Origin: Flavobacteriales bacterium
GTDB lineage: Bacteria; Bacteroidota; Bacteroidia; Flavobacteriales_E; Vicingaceae
Assembly: GCA_905339165.1 (NCBI GenBank)
Contig: CAJPFH010000038.1
Span: forward strand, 1 to 56,677
Direction of reading: 5' to 3'
Length of the DNA: 56,677 nt
Part shown: positions 35,360-45,686 of the stretch, in pieces
How the letters are laid out: every line of letters starts with the position of its first letter
Numbering within the stretch: position 1 is the stretch's first letter
Program-made: the position numbers and the translations under genes
The notes under the pieces: model-generated
What the model saw: only the letters and a program-made list of their open reading frames with translations
Databases searched by the model: none
What the model was told of the DNA's origin: nothing

Positions 35360-36816
35360 AATTCCTTTCTCATTCTGGCTACAGGTATATCAAGTTGTTC
35401 GCGGTATTTAGCAACGGTTCTACGGGCTATATTATAGCCTTTTTGTTTTAACACTTTGGCTAAATGGTCGTCTGTAAGTGGTTTTTTCTTGCTTTCTTTT
35501 CCAATTTCTTCCTGTAGTATTTTTTTTACTTCCCGGGTAGAAACCTCTTCTCCGCTATCGGTAGAAAGAGACTCGGAGAAGAACGATTTTAGAAGAAAGG
35601 TGCCGTAGGGTGTTTGAACGTATTTGCTGTTTACTACCCTCGAAACGGTAGAAATATCCAATCCTACTATGTCGGCAATATCTTTCAGAATCATAGGTTT
35701 TAACTTGGTTTCATCTCCTTCTAAAAAATATTCTTTTTGGTAGGAGGCAATGGCTTCCATGGTGTAAAGCAGAGTGTTTTGGCGTTGCTGTATGGCATCG
35801 ATAAACCACTTGGCGGCATCTAGTTTTTGTTTCACAAACATTACGGCATCGCGTTGTGATTTCGATTTTTCTTTCGAACGGCTATAATCTTCCAGCATAT
35901 TGGCGTATGTTCTGCTAATTTTCAATTCCGGAGCGTTACGCGAATTCATGGCAATGATAATTTCGTCTTCTTCTATTGTTAGCAAATAATCGGGCACAAT
36001 TTGCAAAGCACTTTTGCTTACTTCGCCAATGGAATTGCCGGGTTTTGGGTTTAGTTTAAGTATTTCAGCAATGGCATCTTTCAGTTCGCTGGCACTTGCA
36101 TTAAAATATTTAGAAATTTTATCGAAGTGTTTTTTTGTAAATTCCTCAAATTTTTCTTGCAAAATTTCTCTTGCCAAAATAACGGAGGGCTTTTTATTGT
36201 CTTTACGTTTTATTTGTAAAAGCAGGCATTCTTGCAGGTTGCGGGCTCCCACCCCTGGAGGGTCTAGTTGCTGAATGATGGCAAGGGCTTCTTGTAATTC
36301 GTTGAGGTTGGTGCTTATATTTTGTGTAAAAGCCAAATCGTCAATAATGGCCGAAAGATCTCTGCGTAGATATCCGGAATCATCTAAACTTCCGATTAAA
36401 TGTTTGGCCACATTCATTTTGTTTTCGCCAAGTGGGGTAAGCCTAAGCTGTGCTTCTAACACTTCGTGAAATGTAACCCCCCCGGTAACGGGCATTTGGT
36501 GAGTTTCTTCGTCTTTCCCTTTATTGTTTGCGTAAAGTTTATAGTCGGGGGTATCGTCATCGTTGGAATATTCGTAATAATCAAATTCTTTCTCGGCTTC
36601 CGAAACCGGTGAATCATCATCGTAATCATTGCTGTCTATGTCATCTTGTACTGTATCGTCTTCATCTTTTCCTTCATCGAGTGCAGGGTTTATTTCCAGT
36701 TCTTCTTTTATGCGTTGTTCTAAAGCAACCGTGGGAAGTTGCAATAGTTTCATAAGTTGTATCTGTTGTGGAGACAACTTCTGCAGCATTTTCTGTTGTA
36801 AGGTTTGTTTTAGCAT
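35356..36816 (-). CDS. rpoN: RNA polymerase sigma-54 factor
   Basis: 486 aa. Region I (QKLSPQQIQLMKLLQLPTVALEQRIKEELEINPAL) activates via enhancer-binding proteins; an acidic region II follows (about 48-100). The core-binding region (about 110-300) and the HTH (about 375-400; ADIVGLDISTVSRVVNSKYVQTP) lead to the RpoN box ARRTVAKYRE at 464-473. Full length for the family. It recognises -24/-12 promoters; no enhancer-binding activator is in the window. Confidence 0.96.
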   Translation of the reverse strand: MLKQTLQQKMLQKLSPQQIQLMKLLQLPTVALEQRIKEELEINPALDEGKDEDDTVQDDIDSNDYDDDSPVSEAEKEFDYYEYSNDDDTPDYKLYANNKGKDEETHQMPVTGGVTFHEVLEAQLRLTPLGENKMNVAKHLIGSLDDSGYLRRDLSAIIDDLAFTQNISTNLNELQEALAIIQQLDPPGVGARNLQECLLLQIKRKDNKKPSVILAREILQEKFEEFTKKHFDKISKYFNASASELKDAIAEILKLNPKPGNSIGEVSKSALQIVPDYLLTIEEDEIIIAMNSRNAPELKISRTYANMLEDYSRSKEKSKSQRDAVMFVKQKLDAAKWFIDAIQQRQNTLLYTMEAIASYQKEYFLEGDETKLKPMILKDIADIVGLDISTVSRVVNSKYVQTPYGTFLLKSFFSESLSTDSGEEVSTREVKKILQEEIGKESKKKPLTDDHLAKVLKQKGYNIARRTVAKYREQLDIPVARMRKEL

Positions 36817-36848
36817 GTTTTAAAATTAAGGCTTCATTTTAATTAAAC

Positions 36849-36856
36849 CAAAATTA
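36849..36856 (-). promoter_or_regulatory. -7-like box before rpoN
   Basis: The minus strand reads TAATTTTG, 32 nt before the rpoN ATG, in a 48-nt AT-rich gap after asnS. A second TAATTTTG overlaps the asnS stop (36860-36867). Both fit TAnnTTTG, but AT-richness makes chance matches likely. Confidence 0.3.
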
Positions 36857-36864
36857 TTCCAAAA

Positions 36865-38310
36865 TTAAAATTCGGCACTTTTAGGAAAACGAGGGAAAGG
36901 TATTACGTCTCGTATGTTGGTCATTCCGGTAACAAAAAGCACCAAACGTTCAAAACCTAATCCAAAACCAGCATGGGGGGCAGAGCCAAATCTGCGGGTG
37001 TCTAAATACCAGTACATTTCTTCGGCAGGTATGTTCATGGCTTTCATTTTGTTTTCTAAAATGTCTAATCGTTCTTCGCGTTGCGAACCTCCAATAATTT
37101 CACCAATTCCGGGAAATAAAATATCCATGGCTCTTACGGTTTTATTATCATCATTCAGCCGCATATAAAAAGCTTTTATTTCTTTAGGATAGTCGGTAAG
37201 AATTACCGGTTTTTTAAAGTGTTTTTCTACCAAAAAGCGTTCGTGTTCCGATTGTAAATCTACTCCCCACTCGTTTATGAGATATTGAAATTTTTTCTTT
37301 TTGTTGGGCGTACTGTTTTTTAGTATCTCAATAGCTTCGGTATACGTAATGCGTTCAAATTGATTATCGGTGCAGAAATGTAGTTTTTGTAACAAATCCA
37401 GTTCGGCACGTTCTTGTTGGGGTTTAGTTTTCTCCTCTTCTAAAAAGCGATTGTTTAAAAATTCCAAATCGTCTTTGCAGTTGTCCAGTACGTATCGCAT
37501 TACGTATTTTAGTAAATCTTCTGCCAAATCCATATCATCGTTTAAATTGGCAAAAGCTACTTCCGGTTCAATCATCCAAAATTCGGCAAGGTGGCGGGTG
37601 GTATTTGAGTTTTCTGCTCTAAAAGTAGGGCCAAAGGTGTACACTTCGCCCAATGCCATTGCTCCTAATTCAGCTTCTAGTTGACCGGAAACGGTAAGGT
37701 GAGTTTCTTTTCCAAAAAAATCTTCTTTAAAATCTATTTTTCCTGTTTCGTTTCGTGGCGGATTAGCTACGTTTAGTGAGGTAACATGGAACATTTCGCC
37801 TGCACCCTCGGCATCGGAGGCGGTAATAATAGGGGTATTTAGATACACAAACCCCCTTTTATTAAAAAAATCGTGAATAGCAAATGCCAAGGCATGCCGT
37901 ATTCTGAAAATGGCCGAGAATGTGTTTGTTCTAAAACGCAGATGTGCATTTTCTCTTAGGTATTCTAAACTGGGTCTGTTTTTTAATTGAAGAGGGTATT
38001 TCTCCGGGTCGCAATCGCCCAGTATTTCCAATGCTTCTGCTTGCAATTCCATAGTTTGCCCTTTACCTAACGAAGGCACCAACTTGCCGGTAATACTAAG
38101 GGCGGCACCGGTGGTAATGCGTTTTAAGGTTTCTGAAGCGGTGTTTTCGAAGTTTATAACCGCTTGCAGGTTATGTATGGTAGAGCCATCGTTTAGGCTT
38201 ATAAACTGGTTATTTCTAAAGGTGCGTACCCAGCCTTTTACATTTACTTCCCGTCCATCGGGCTTTGAGGTGAGCAGGTCTTTAATTTTAGTTCTTTTTA
38301 TGGTTTCCAC
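36865..38310 (-). CDS. asnS: asparagine-tRNA ligase, GTG start
   Basis: 481 aa, class II aminoacyl-tRNA synthetase charging tRNA-Asn. OB-fold anticodon-binding domain (about 15-105; [22 protein letters not shown]) then the catalytic domain with motif 2 [21 protein letters not shown] (about 231-251) and motif 3 [17 protein letters not shown] (about 446-462). The start is GTG at 38308-38310; no ATG lies nearby and the N-terminus matches the family. It is divergent from the small CxxC gene at 38465. Confidence 0.96.
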   Translation of the reverse strand: METIKRTKIKDLLTSKPDGREVNVKGWVRTFRNNQFISLNDGSTIHNLQAVINFENTASETLKRITTGAALSITGKLVPSLGKGQTMELQAEALEILGDCDPEKYPLQLKNRPSLEYLRENAHLRFRTNTFSAIFRIRHALAFAIHDFFNKRGFVYLNTPIITASDAEGAGEMFHVTSLNVANPPRNETGKIDFKEDFFGKETHLTVSGQLEAELGAMALGEVYTFGPTFRAENSNTTRHLAEFWMIEPEVAFANLNDDMDLAEDLLKYVMRYVLDNCKDDLEFLNNRFLEEEKTKPQQERAELDLLQKLHFCTDNQFERITYTEAIEILKNSTPNKKKKFQYLINEWGVDLQSEHERFLVEKHFKKPVILTDYPKEIKAFYMRLNDDNKTVRAMDILFPGIGEIIGGSQREERLDILENKMKAMNIPAEEMYWYLDTRRFGSAPHAGFGLGFERLVLFVTGMTNIRDVIPFPRFPKSAEF

Positions 38311-38449
38311 GGGTATTGTAATTTACTGCAAAAGAAACAAGAATTAAGGAACTGAACAATATTTGAAAAATTAAAACAAAATGAATCTTTTAAGTAATTG
38401 CGACCATTCAGTAAACAATTTCTATGATAATACTGTATATTCTTTTAAC

Positions 38450-38457
38450 TAACTTTG
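38450..38457 (+). promoter_or_regulatory. -7 box before the CxxC protein-metH unit
   Basis: TAACTTTG, a full match, ends 7 nt before the ATG at 38465, again implying a very short leader. It may drive the small gene, metH and the OmpA gene together. Confidence 0.45.
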
Positions 38458-38464
38458 TAAAGGA

Positions 38465-38722
38465 ATGAATAAAAGAGTTTTTTTATTATTTGCAGTAATA
38501 CTTCTGTTTGGCAACCATCTATTTTCGCAATGCTCTATTTGCAAAGCAGTAGTAGAGTCGAACGGACAAGCAGGAGGAAATGTTGCAGAAGGCGTTAACA
38601 ACGGTATTTTGTACTTAATGTTTATTCCTTATGTTTTGTTTGTGGTAATTGGTTACCTTATTTATAGAAATAACCAAAAAGCAAAAGAGATTAGCCACCC
38701 TTCCCCGAATAATGAACATTAG
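38465..38722 (+). CDS. small exported membrane protein with CSICK motif
   Basis: 85 aa. A signal sequence (to about 20) ends before [10 protein letters not shown], a CxxC that could bind metal or form a disulfide outside the cytoplasm. After a Gly/Asn-rich stretch ([11 protein letters not shown]) one TM helix (about 49-67) follows, then a short basic tail. This layout recurs in Bacteroidota, but I know no function. The last 11 nt overlap the start of metH, which suggests translational coupling. Confidence 0.72.
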   Translation: MNKRVFLLFAVILLFGNHLFSQCSICKAVVESNGQAGGNVAEGVNNGILYLMFIPYVLFVVIGYLIYRNNQKAKEISHPSPNNEH

Positions 38723-41700
38723 AGAGCTTCTTCAACAAAAAATAATGGTGATAGATGGTGCCATGGGCACCATGATTCAGCACCACAAACTCGAAGAAAC
38801 CGATTACCGTGGCAATCGTTTTAAAAACTGGCAAAGCGATTTAAAAGGTAACAACGATTTGCTGGTTTTAACTCAAGCCGAAATAATAAAAAACATACAC
38901 CTACAGTATTTACAGGCCGGTGCCAATATTATAGAAACCAATACCTTTAACGCACAGCGTATTTCATTAGCCGATTACAATATGCAAGAGTTGGCCTACG
39001 AAATAAATCTGGAAGCGGCTAAAATAGCTCGCCAAGCGGCAAACGAGTTTAAAACTTCCAATAACAGAGAAGATATTTTTGTTGCCGGAGCCATTGGCCC
39101 AACCAATCGAACCCTTTCACTTTCGCCCGATGTAAACAACCCGGGTTATCGGGCTATAACATGGAACGAACTAGTTGATGCCTATAAGGAACAGGTAGCA
39201 GGTTTAATAGAAGGCGGAGTAGATCTTTTACTCGCAGAAACCATTTTCGATACCTTAAATGCAAAAGCAACATTGTTTGCTATTCAAACCGTATTTGAAG
39301 AAAAAGGAATAGAACTTCCTATTATGGTTTCGGGTACCATTACCGATGCCAGCGGAAGAACACTTAGCGGGCAAACCGTTGAAGCCTTTTTAAATTCTGT
39401 ATCGCATGTAAATTTGTTAAGCATAGGTTTAAATTGTGCACTAGGGGCAAAAGAAATGCGTCCCTATTTAAAAGAACTTTCGGAAAAAGCTCCTTTTTTT
39501 ATTAGTGCTTATCCCAATGCGGGTTTGCCCAACCAGTTTGGCGAATACGATGAAACCCCGCACGATATGGCCTGCCAGATACACGATTTTTTAGAAAGCG
39601 GTTTTGTAAATATTGTGGGCGGTTGCTGCGGTACCACACCCGAACACATTTCACATATTGCACAGGAAGCCGCTAAAGTCAGGCCCCGAAAAATTCCGCT
39701 TATAAAACCATACCTTCGTTTAAGCGGATTAGAGGCGGTAACGCTTACCCCCGAAAGCAATTTTATGAATATTGGCGAGCGCACCAATGTTACTGGCTCT
39801 AAAAAATTTGCACGCCTTATTTTAGAAAATAAATACGATGAGGCTCTTTCGGTAGCCCGCGAGCAAGTGGAAGGTGGGGCACAGGTAATCGATATTTGTA
39901 TGGACGAAGCCATGCTCGATGCCGAAGAGGCTATGTGTGCTTTTTTGAACTTGATTGCCGCAGAGCCCGATATTTCGCGTGTTCCTATAATGATAGATTC
40001 TTCTAAATTTAGTGTAATTGAAAAGGGTTTGCAGTGTATACAAGGGAAAGGGATTGTAAATTCTATTTCTTTAAAAGAAGGCGAAAAAGAATTTATCCGT
40101 CAGGCTAACCTCATTAAGAAATACGGGGCAGCCGTAGTGGTGATGGCTTTCGATGAACAAGGACAAGCCGATACTCTGCAGCGAAGAATAGATATTTGTC
40201 AAAGAGCATATTATATTTTAGTAAACGAGGTGCATTTCCCTGCACAAGATATTATTTTCGATCCCAATATTTTTCCCGTTGCCACCGGAATGGAAGAACA
40301 TCGCAAAAATGCAATCGAATTTTTTGAAGCCACTAAATGGATAAAGCAAAACCTTCCGCTAGCTAAGGTAAGCGGAGGGGTGAGTAATGTTTCTTTTTCT
40401 TTTAGAGGAAACGACCCTATGCGAGAAGCCATTCATGCCGCTTTTCTATATCATGGCATACAGGCCGGAATGGATATGGGTATAGTAAACCCTTCACAGT
40501 TGCGTGTGTACGAAAATATTGATAAGAATTTTTTGCAATTAATAGAAGATGTATTGTTTAATAAAAGCCATGATGTTACCGAAAAGTTAGTAAGTTATGC
40601 CGAGCAGGTAAAAGATAAAAGCGTAGAAAAAAGTAAAAAAGACGAAGAGTGGAGAAGTACTACTTTACAAAACAGAATAACCCATTCGTTGGTAAACGGC
40701 ATTACCGATTTTATTGAGGCGGATATGTGCGAAGCCCTAAAGACTTTTGATGCTCCATTAAAAATTATAGAAGGGCCGCTAATGGCAGGCATGAACGTGG
40801 TAGGCGATTTGTTTGGCAGCGGAAAAATGTTTCTGCCCCAGGTGGTAAAAAGTGCTCGTGTAATGAAAAAGGCAGTGGCTTATTTGCAGCCTTTTATCGA
40901 AGTCTCCAATCAAAAAGGCGTTAGCTCCAATGCGAAGAAAATTCTATTAGCCACCGTAAAAGGCGATGTACACGATATTGGAAAAAATATTGTGGCCGTT
41001 GTGTTAGCTTGCAATAACTACGAAGTGATAGATTTAGGGGTAATGGTGCCAACCGAAAAAATTTTAGAAACAGCCAAAAGAGAGAAGGTCGATGCCATTG
41101 GCTTAAGCGGATTAATAACCCCTTCGCTTGATGAAATGGTAAACGTAGCCAAAGAAATGCAACAACAACATATTGCCATTCCTCTTTTAATTGGAGGAGC
41201 TACTACCTCTAAAGTACATACCGCTGTAAAGATTGAACCTCATTATTCAAATGCTCAAACCGTGTATGTGTCCGATGCTTCGCGTTCGGTGCCGGTACTT
41301 ACCAATTTGCTTGCAACCAACCATTCCGGTTTTGTAAATGAGGTAAAAACCGAATATGCACAGCTACGCAAACAACACGCAAACCGCTCTGCCTTTAAAG
41401 ATAAAGTTTCGCTTGCCAATGCCAGAAAAAATAAATTTCCAATAGATTGGAAGGTGTCGGAAATTTCTACCCCTCATTTTTTAGGAATAAAAACATTCAA
41501 ACATTTCGATATTTCTACCTTTCTGCATTTGATAGATTGGACACCCTTTTTTCAAACCTGGGAGTTAAAGGGCCGATACCCCGAAATATTACAGGATGAA
41601 AAAGTGGGCAACGAAGCAAGCAAATTGTTTAACGATGCCCAAAAAATGCTTCAGAAAATAATAAGTGAAAACTGGCTTACAGCCAATGCCGTAGTAGGAA

Positions 41701-42380
41701 TTTTTCCGGCCAATACGGTAAACGATGACGATATAGAAATATATACCAACGAAAACAGAAACGAAACTCTTGCCGTCAATCATAATCTTCGTCAACAAAC
41801 CAAAAAAGCAGGTGGGGCTTACAATATGTGCTTGGCCGATTTTGTTGCACCTAAACAAAGTGGGCAAAAGGATTATATAGGTTGTTTTGTAGTAACCTGC
41901 GGAATAGGCATTGAAAAATACCTGAAAATATTTGAAGAGCAGCATGATGATTATAGCAGCATTATGCTAAAAGCCCTTGCCGACAGGCTGGCCGAAGCCC
42001 TTGCCGAATACATGCATGCGTATGTACGTAAGGAGTTATGGGCTTATGCTCCAAACGAAAATTGGAATGCCGAAGAGTTGATAAAAGAAAATTACAGGGG
42101 CATAAGACCTGCACCCGGATATCCGGCATGCCCCGACCATACCGAAAAAATAAAAATATTTACTTTATTAAATGCCGAAAGGAATTCAGGTGTTACTTTA
42201 ACCGAAAGTTTAGCCATGTATCCGGCTGCTTCGGTTAGTGGTTGGTATTTTGCCCATCCGCAGGCAAAATATTTCGGAGTAGGTAAAATAGAAAAAGACC
42301 AGGTTGAAGAGTTGGCTAAAAGAAAGGCTGCATCTTTCCAAGAAACCGAAAAATGGCTCTCTTCAGCATTAAATTATTAA
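38712..42380 (+). CDS. metH: cobalamin-dependent methionine synthase
   Basis: 1222 aa with the ATG at 38712, which aligns with the family N-terminus; an ATG at 38649 would lie inside the preceding gene. All four modules are present: homocysteine-binding domain with zinc ligands Cys242, Cys305 and Cys306; pterin-binding domain ([14 protein letters not shown] near 353); cobalamin domain with DVHDIG (His754 as lower ligand) after its helical cap; and the AdoMet reactivation domain ending before residue 1222. It transfers methyl from methyl-tetrahydrofolate to homocysteine. Length and ligand spacing match E. coli MetH with an offset of 5. Confidence 0.96.
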   Translation: MNIRELLQQKIMVIDGAMGTMIQHHKLEETDYRGNRFKNWQSDLKGNNDLLVLTQAEIIKNIHLQYLQAGANIIETNTFNAQRISLADYNMQELAYEINLEAAKIARQAANEFKTSNNREDIFVAGAIGPTNRTLSLSPDVNNPGYRAITWNELVDAYKEQVAGLIEGGVDLLLAETIFDTLNAKATLFAIQTVFEEKGIELPIMVSGTITDASGRTLSGQTVEAFLNSVSHVNLLSIGLNCALGAKEMRPYLKELSEKAPFFISAYPNAGLPNQFGEYDETPHDMACQIHDFLESGFVNIVGGCCGTTPEHISHIAQEAAKVRPRKIPLIKPYLRLSGLEAVTLTPESNFMNIGERTNVTGSKKFARLILENKYDEALSVAREQVEGGAQVIDICMDEAMLDAEEAMCAFLNLIAAEPDISRVPIMIDSSKFSVIEKGLQCIQGKGIVNSISLKEGEKEFIRQANLIKKYGAAVVVMAFDEQGQADTLQRRIDICQRAYYILVNEVHFPAQDIIFDPNIFPVATGMEEHRKNAIEFFEATKWIKQNLPLAKVSGGVSNVSFSFRGNDPMREAIHAAFLYHGIQAGMDMGIVNPSQLRVYENIDKNFLQLIEDVLFNKSHDVTEKLVSYAEQVKDKSVEKSKKDEEWRSTTLQNRITHSLVNGITDFIEADMCEALKTFDAPLKIIEGPLMAGMNVVGDLFGSGKMFLPQVVKSARVMKKAVAYLQPFIEVSNQKGVSSNAKKILLATVKGDVHDIGKNIVAVVLACNNYEVIDLGVMVPTEKILETAKREKVDAIGLSGLITPSLDEMVNVAKEMQQQHIAIPLLIGGATTSKVHTAVKIEPHYSNAQTVYVSDASRSVPVLTNLLATNHSGFVNEVKTEYAQLRKQHANRSAFKDKVSLANARKNKFPIDWKVSEISTPHFLGIKTFKHFDISTFLHLIDWTPFFQTWELKGRYPEILQDEKVGNEASKLFNDAQKMLQKIISENWLTANAVVGIFPANTVNDDDIEIYTNENRNETLAVNHNLRQQTKKAGGAYNMCLADFVAPKQSGQKDYIGCFVVTCGIGIEKYLKIFEEQHDDYSSIMLKALADRLAEALAEYMHAYVRKELWAYAPNENWNAEELIKENYRGIRPAPGYPACPDHTEKIKIFTLLNAERNSGVTLTESLAMYPAASVSGWYFAHPQAKYFGVGKIEKDQVEELAKRKAASFQETEKWLSSALNY

Positions 42381-42383
42381 AGT

Positions 42384-43622
42384 ATGAAAGAAAAGTGTTT
42401 AATCTTATTAATACTTTTTACGAATTCAGTTTTTGCACAACAACATTTCAGCGACTGTCATTCGGCTGTTGTTTTACTCGATTCCATTTACCAAACAGGG
42501 CCTGTGCTAAATTTTGGAAATAAAAAAGAAATTACTAATAATCCACTTCGTCATCCGTACTTATTTCCCGAAGAGGAGCAATCGGTTTGGTATAAAATAC
42601 CCATTGCCCAAAACGGAGAGTTTATCTTTGAGTTAATTCCCGATGATGCCAATGATGACTGGGATTTTTTAGTGTATGTTTCAGAAAAAAATGCCGATTG
42701 CAATTCCATTACAGCACTTAAGCCCCATAGAGCCAACATCTCTAGGGTTGATAAAAATAATGGGGGCAAAACGGGCTTGTCAAAAAATGCAAAAAGCCAA
42801 TTTGTGCCCTCGGGAGTAGGTAACGCCTATTCCGCTTCAATATTTGTAAAAGAAAATCAACAAATAATTATTGCAACAAACAATTGGAGCAAATCGGGGA
42901 AAGGGCATACGCTAGTAGTGGAGAAGTTAAACAAAAATATTCTAAAGCCAGTAGTGAAAGAAAATATTGAAATAAAAACAGAAAAGTTGAAGGCGGTAGA
43001 AGAAGAAAAGAAAGCAGAAGTAATTATTCGGATTACTGAAACCGACAAAAAAACGCCACTCATTGCCAATTTAGATTTGATGGGTTTAGCTTCCCGAAAC
43101 GATACATCGTTGCAAGCCAGCGAATACAAGTTTATGGTAAATAACTACGAATCTTTTACTGTTAATGTTTCTGCACCGGGATATATGTTCGAAAGCAAAG
43201 CGGTGGTTGCAGGAAATAAGGGTAGTAAAGAAATTGTGCAAATTTCTTTAGCTCCTTTAAAAGAAGGAGAAAAAGTGAATCTTACCAACATACAGTTTTA
43301 TGGAAATGTAGCCACTTTTTTACCAAGCTCGAAACCCTCCTTACATGCCTTATTAAACTTTATGACACAAAATGAAAATGCGACAATTCATATTATAGGC
43401 CATGTAAATGGCCCAAATGAAAGTAATAACAGCATGTACCGTAAATTGTCGGAAAACAGGGCAGAAGCAGTAAAACAATTCTTAATAGAAAATGGTATCG
43501 AAGAAAAAAGGTTAAAAACTTCCGGATACGGAAACTCTAAAATGCTTTATCCAAACCCTGTTACCGAAAGCCAACATGCAGCCAATCGAAGGGTGGAAAT
43601 TGTGATTCTGAAGTTGAAATGA
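42384..43622 (+). CDS. OmpA family cell-envelope protein
   Basis: 412 aa. Signal peptide to about 18 (VFAQQH), an N-terminal beta domain (about 20-185) with SVWYKIPIAQNGEFIFEL and DWDFLVYVSE, a short charged linker, a prealbumin/carboxypeptidase-like beta domain (about 210-290), and a C-terminal OmpA peptidoglycan-binding domain (about 298-410; LTNIQFYGNVATFLPSSKPSL, LSENRAEAVKQFLIENGI, GYGNSK). Anchors the outer membrane to peptidoglycan. It starts 3 nt after metH, so it is probably co-transcribed, though unrelated in function. Confidence 0.87.
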   Translation: MKEKCLILLILFTNSVFAQQHFSDCHSAVVLLDSIYQTGPVLNFGNKKEITNNPLRHPYLFPEEEQSVWYKIPIAQNGEFIFELIPDDANDDWDFLVYVSEKNADCNSITALKPHRANISRVDKNNGGKTGLSKNAKSQFVPSGVGNAYSASIFVKENQQIIIATNNWSKSGKGHTLVVEKLNKNILKPVVKENIEIKTEKLKAVEEEKKAEVIIRITETDKKTPLIANLDLMGLASRNDTSLQASEYKFMVNNYESFTVNVSAPGYMFESKAVVAGNKGSKEIVQISLAPLKEGEKVNLTNIQFYGNVATFLPSSKPSLHALLNFMTQNENATIHIIGHVNGPNESNNSMYRKLSENRAEAVKQFLIENGIEEKRLKTSGYGNSKMLYPNPVTESQHAANRRVEIVILKLK

Positions 43623-43626
43623 AATA

Positions 43627-43831
43627 ACCCATAGTGCATTTAGAAGAATTTTCAATAAAAAAAAGTGTCAGTTCGAGTATTTCTGAAAGAAAATTTAAGT
43701 TCATACTGAGTTTATCGAAGTAAGAACAACACTTTTTGTTTCGAAAATTTGTATTCTCGATGCTAATTTCAGTCATTTCAATCGTGGAATTCACTCGAAT
43801 TGACAAATTTCCTTTCAAATGCATTACGGGT
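43627..43831. repeat. MITE-like palindromic repeat, copy 1
   Basis: About 205 bp, ending in imperfect inverted repeats (ACCCATAGTGCATTT at the left, AAATGCATTACGGGT at the right). Read in the opposite direction it matches 56191-56385 over nearly its whole length, including the core TTTCTGAAAGAAAATTTAAG and CATACTGAGTTTATCGAAG. The arms hold further TTCGAGT/ACTCGAA inverted motifs. It encodes no protein. It starts 5 nt after the OmpA stop and probably folds into a long hairpin. Confidence 0.8.
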
Positions 43832-44016
43832 ATGAAATAGTATTTCTATACACTTGCTCGGTACGGCCAAGCGAGTGGGAAGAAGTAAGAAAGAACCTCA
43901 TTTCGTTTTTTTTTTATGATTTGCGTTTATAAAGCAAAACATTTCTCTTTATCTCTCTTGGAGTTATAAATTTATTTTTATAAATTAGCAGTTGAAACTT
44001 TTAAAACCCAAAAACC
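43832..44016 (+). other. intergenic stretch with a hairpin
   Basis: An 11-bp imperfect stem (CACTTGCTCGG/CCAAGCGAGTG, 43851-43877) without a T-run, then AT-rich sequence leading to the ATG at 44017. No protein gene is visible. Confidence 0.5.
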
Positions 44017-44033
44017 ATGGAAACCAAAAACTT

Positions 44034-44041
44034 AAAAAAAA
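44034..44041 (+). repeat. A8 tract in a disrupted signal-peptide region
   Basis: Eight A residues follow ATGGAAACCAAAAACTT at 44017-44033. Loss of one A would move the frame of the ATG at 44017 past the TAG at 44050-44052. Confidence 0.7.
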
Positions 44042-44064
44042 GTAGCGTGTAGGTGGTTGAATAG

Positions 44065-44084
44065 TCTATCTATCTATCTATCTA
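44065..44084 (+). repeat. tetranucleotide SSR, TCTA x5
   Basis: Five perfect TCTA units fall within what looks like a hydrophobic signal-peptide core in the frame of the downstream gene (IYLLVLPIHSKGQ). Each unit gained or lost shifts the frame. Confidence 0.9.
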
Positions 44085-44135
44085 TTAGTCTTACCCATTC
44101 ATTCTAAGGGGCAATTAAACGAAACCAATGTAGTA

Positions 44136-45635
44136 ATGCTTGAACCGGCACAATCACAAGGTTATTTAGTAATTAATTATCCGCAGTTCGAAAATATTGC
44201 GAGGTGGGAAATGGAGATTTATAAAAAGACTGGACTAGATAGCCTTGATTACAAACTCGGAGAAGTAATAACTCTTAGAAATAGCACCTATCATTATTTC
44301 GATTCTACGTATTTTCAAGTACCCGGGAAGTACCAATATAAAATAAATTTATACAATACCAATAATCAACTTATCGCTTGGCAGGGCAATACCAATCTAA
44401 GCATGGACGATCCCTTAAAATGCGATGGTTGCGGTACTTTTAATAAACTATGTGTACACAAATGCGTAGGTTCAGATTATGCCTACGAATTGCAACGGTG
44501 GTTTCACCCCAACAATGGCAGCAGTACGTTTAAATTAATGAGTACATTTAATTATTTCGATAATCAAAGCCAAACAGCCATACCTTATTATGAGTATATG
44601 GGGCAAACTCAATTTAGTATTTACACACATCCCAATAATACTAGCTATATGCACCTTTATAGGGCTGTTACTGTTGGAGACATTGCAAATTTTCAACAAG
44701 ATGGGTATTTAGCAAATAACAAGATAATTAAGTTCTCAAATCCATACCCTAACGTAATATATACCGATAAAGATGGGAATGCCATTACTCCTAATGGTCA
44801 AACTGTATACGGAGTACAAAAATATTTAGGAAAATGGAATACTTATGTTGGAGTAGAAACCCCTATTTTATTGCACAATAATACCACCTGTGCGAACAAT
44901 GTACAATGGGCATCGGATGTATTTAACGATTATGCCGATGTGCCCGGAAATCAAAATTTAGGTATGCCACAGGCTGATGAATTAATTTGTTCGGGATTAT
45001 CTGTAGGAGGTGCATCTGCTGGTAATGATATTGTGCCATGTATAAATAAAACTGTTTTTGATACGATTGTCAGTGGTTTTTATACAATTATTTTTTCTTC
45101 AAATCCATGTTTAAATTTTATTGGTGACAGTGGAAAAAAAATCATTGATGTTATTCATGAAGTTCAATTTGTACGATTAGATACACTTAATTTTTCGGCT
45201 ACTCTTACAAATAATCAAATCATCAGCCCTAGCGGAGAAATTATTGCACCCGATATTTCCTTAAATAAAGGCTTGTACCGATTAAATTTATTTACCGATG
45301 AATTAGGTTTAATAACATGGGTTTTTGAAGTAGAAAAAAACACAGTAATAAGCAGTAACCAAGCCGATTTTTTAACACCTACTATTTATCCTGTTCCCAT
45401 TACCGAAAACCAGTTTCAGTTAAAAATGGAAGCTGCGGCAAAAGTAAAGTTTATCTATAAGTTATATGATAGTTATATGAACGAAATTTACAGTAAAAAC
45501 TTTGTACTGCAAAAAGGAGAAGAACGTACTCATACCATAAAACCACAAGGAAACGGAAGCATACCGCAAGGCTTTTTATATAATAAATTTATATTTGAAG
45601 ACGGCTCTTTAAAAACAATGACAATCATTAAATAA
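44136..45635 (+). CDS. secreted T9SS-type protein, signal peptide out of frame
   Basis: 499 aa from the first in-frame ATG. The frame is open further upstream, to a TGA at 44058, and codes there for VYLSIYLLVLPIHSKGQLNETN, a signal-peptide core and cleavage region with no start codon. An ATG at 44017 (METKNLKK) would join only after one base is lost from A8 and one TCTA unit from the SSR. The body is rich in Asn, Tyr and Cys pairs (CDGCGTFNKLCVHKC) and unrecognised; the end resembles a type A sorting domain (IYPVPITENQFQLKM... MTIIK). As sequenced, the product from 44136 would lack a signal peptide, so the gene is off or decaying. Confidence 0.65.
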   Translation: MLEPAQSQGYLVINYPQFENIARWEMEIYKKTGLDSLDYKLGEVITLRNSTYHYFDSTYFQVPGKYQYKINLYNTNNQLIAWQGNTNLSMDDPLKCDGCGTFNKLCVHKCVGSDYAYELQRWFHPNNGSSTFKLMSTFNYFDNQSQTAIPYYEYMGQTQFSIYTHPNNTSYMHLYRAVTVGDIANFQQDGYLANNKIIKFSNPYPNVIYTDKDGNAITPNGQTVYGVQKYLGKWNTYVGVETPILLHNNTTCANNVQWASDVFNDYADVPGNQNLGMPQADELICSGLSVGGASAGNDIVPCINKTVFDTIVSGFYTIIFSSNPCLNFIGDSGKKIIDVIHEVQFVRLDTLNFSATLTNNQIISPSGEIIAPDISLNKGLYRLNLFTDELGLITWVFEVEKNTVISSNQADFLTPTIYPVPITENQFQLKMEAAAKVKFIYKLYDSYMNEIYSKNFVLQKGEERTHTIKPQGNGSIPQGFLYNKFIFEDGSLKTMTIIK

Positions 45636-45642
45636 CAAGCAC

Positions 45643-45674
45643 CTCCTAGCTAAAACTTGCGAGGAGTTTGTTTT
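45643..45674 (+). terminator. terminator after the 44136 gene
   Basis: CTCCTAGC (45643-45650) pairs with GCGAGGAG (45659-45666), with one mismatch, and is followed by TTTGTTTT. It ends just before the next gene's ATG at 45687. Confidence 0.55.
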
Positions 45675-45686
45675 AAACCTAAACGT

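Noticed and set aside
43561-43824. Minus-strand frame of 87 codons and its relative at 56152-56394
   Set aside because: Both are translations through the palindromic repeat; similarity comes from the repeat DNA, with no start context or protein features.
43851-43877. Imperfect hairpin as a terminator of the metH-OmpA unit
   Set aside because: There is no T-run after it, and the palindromic repeat lies between it and the OmpA stop.
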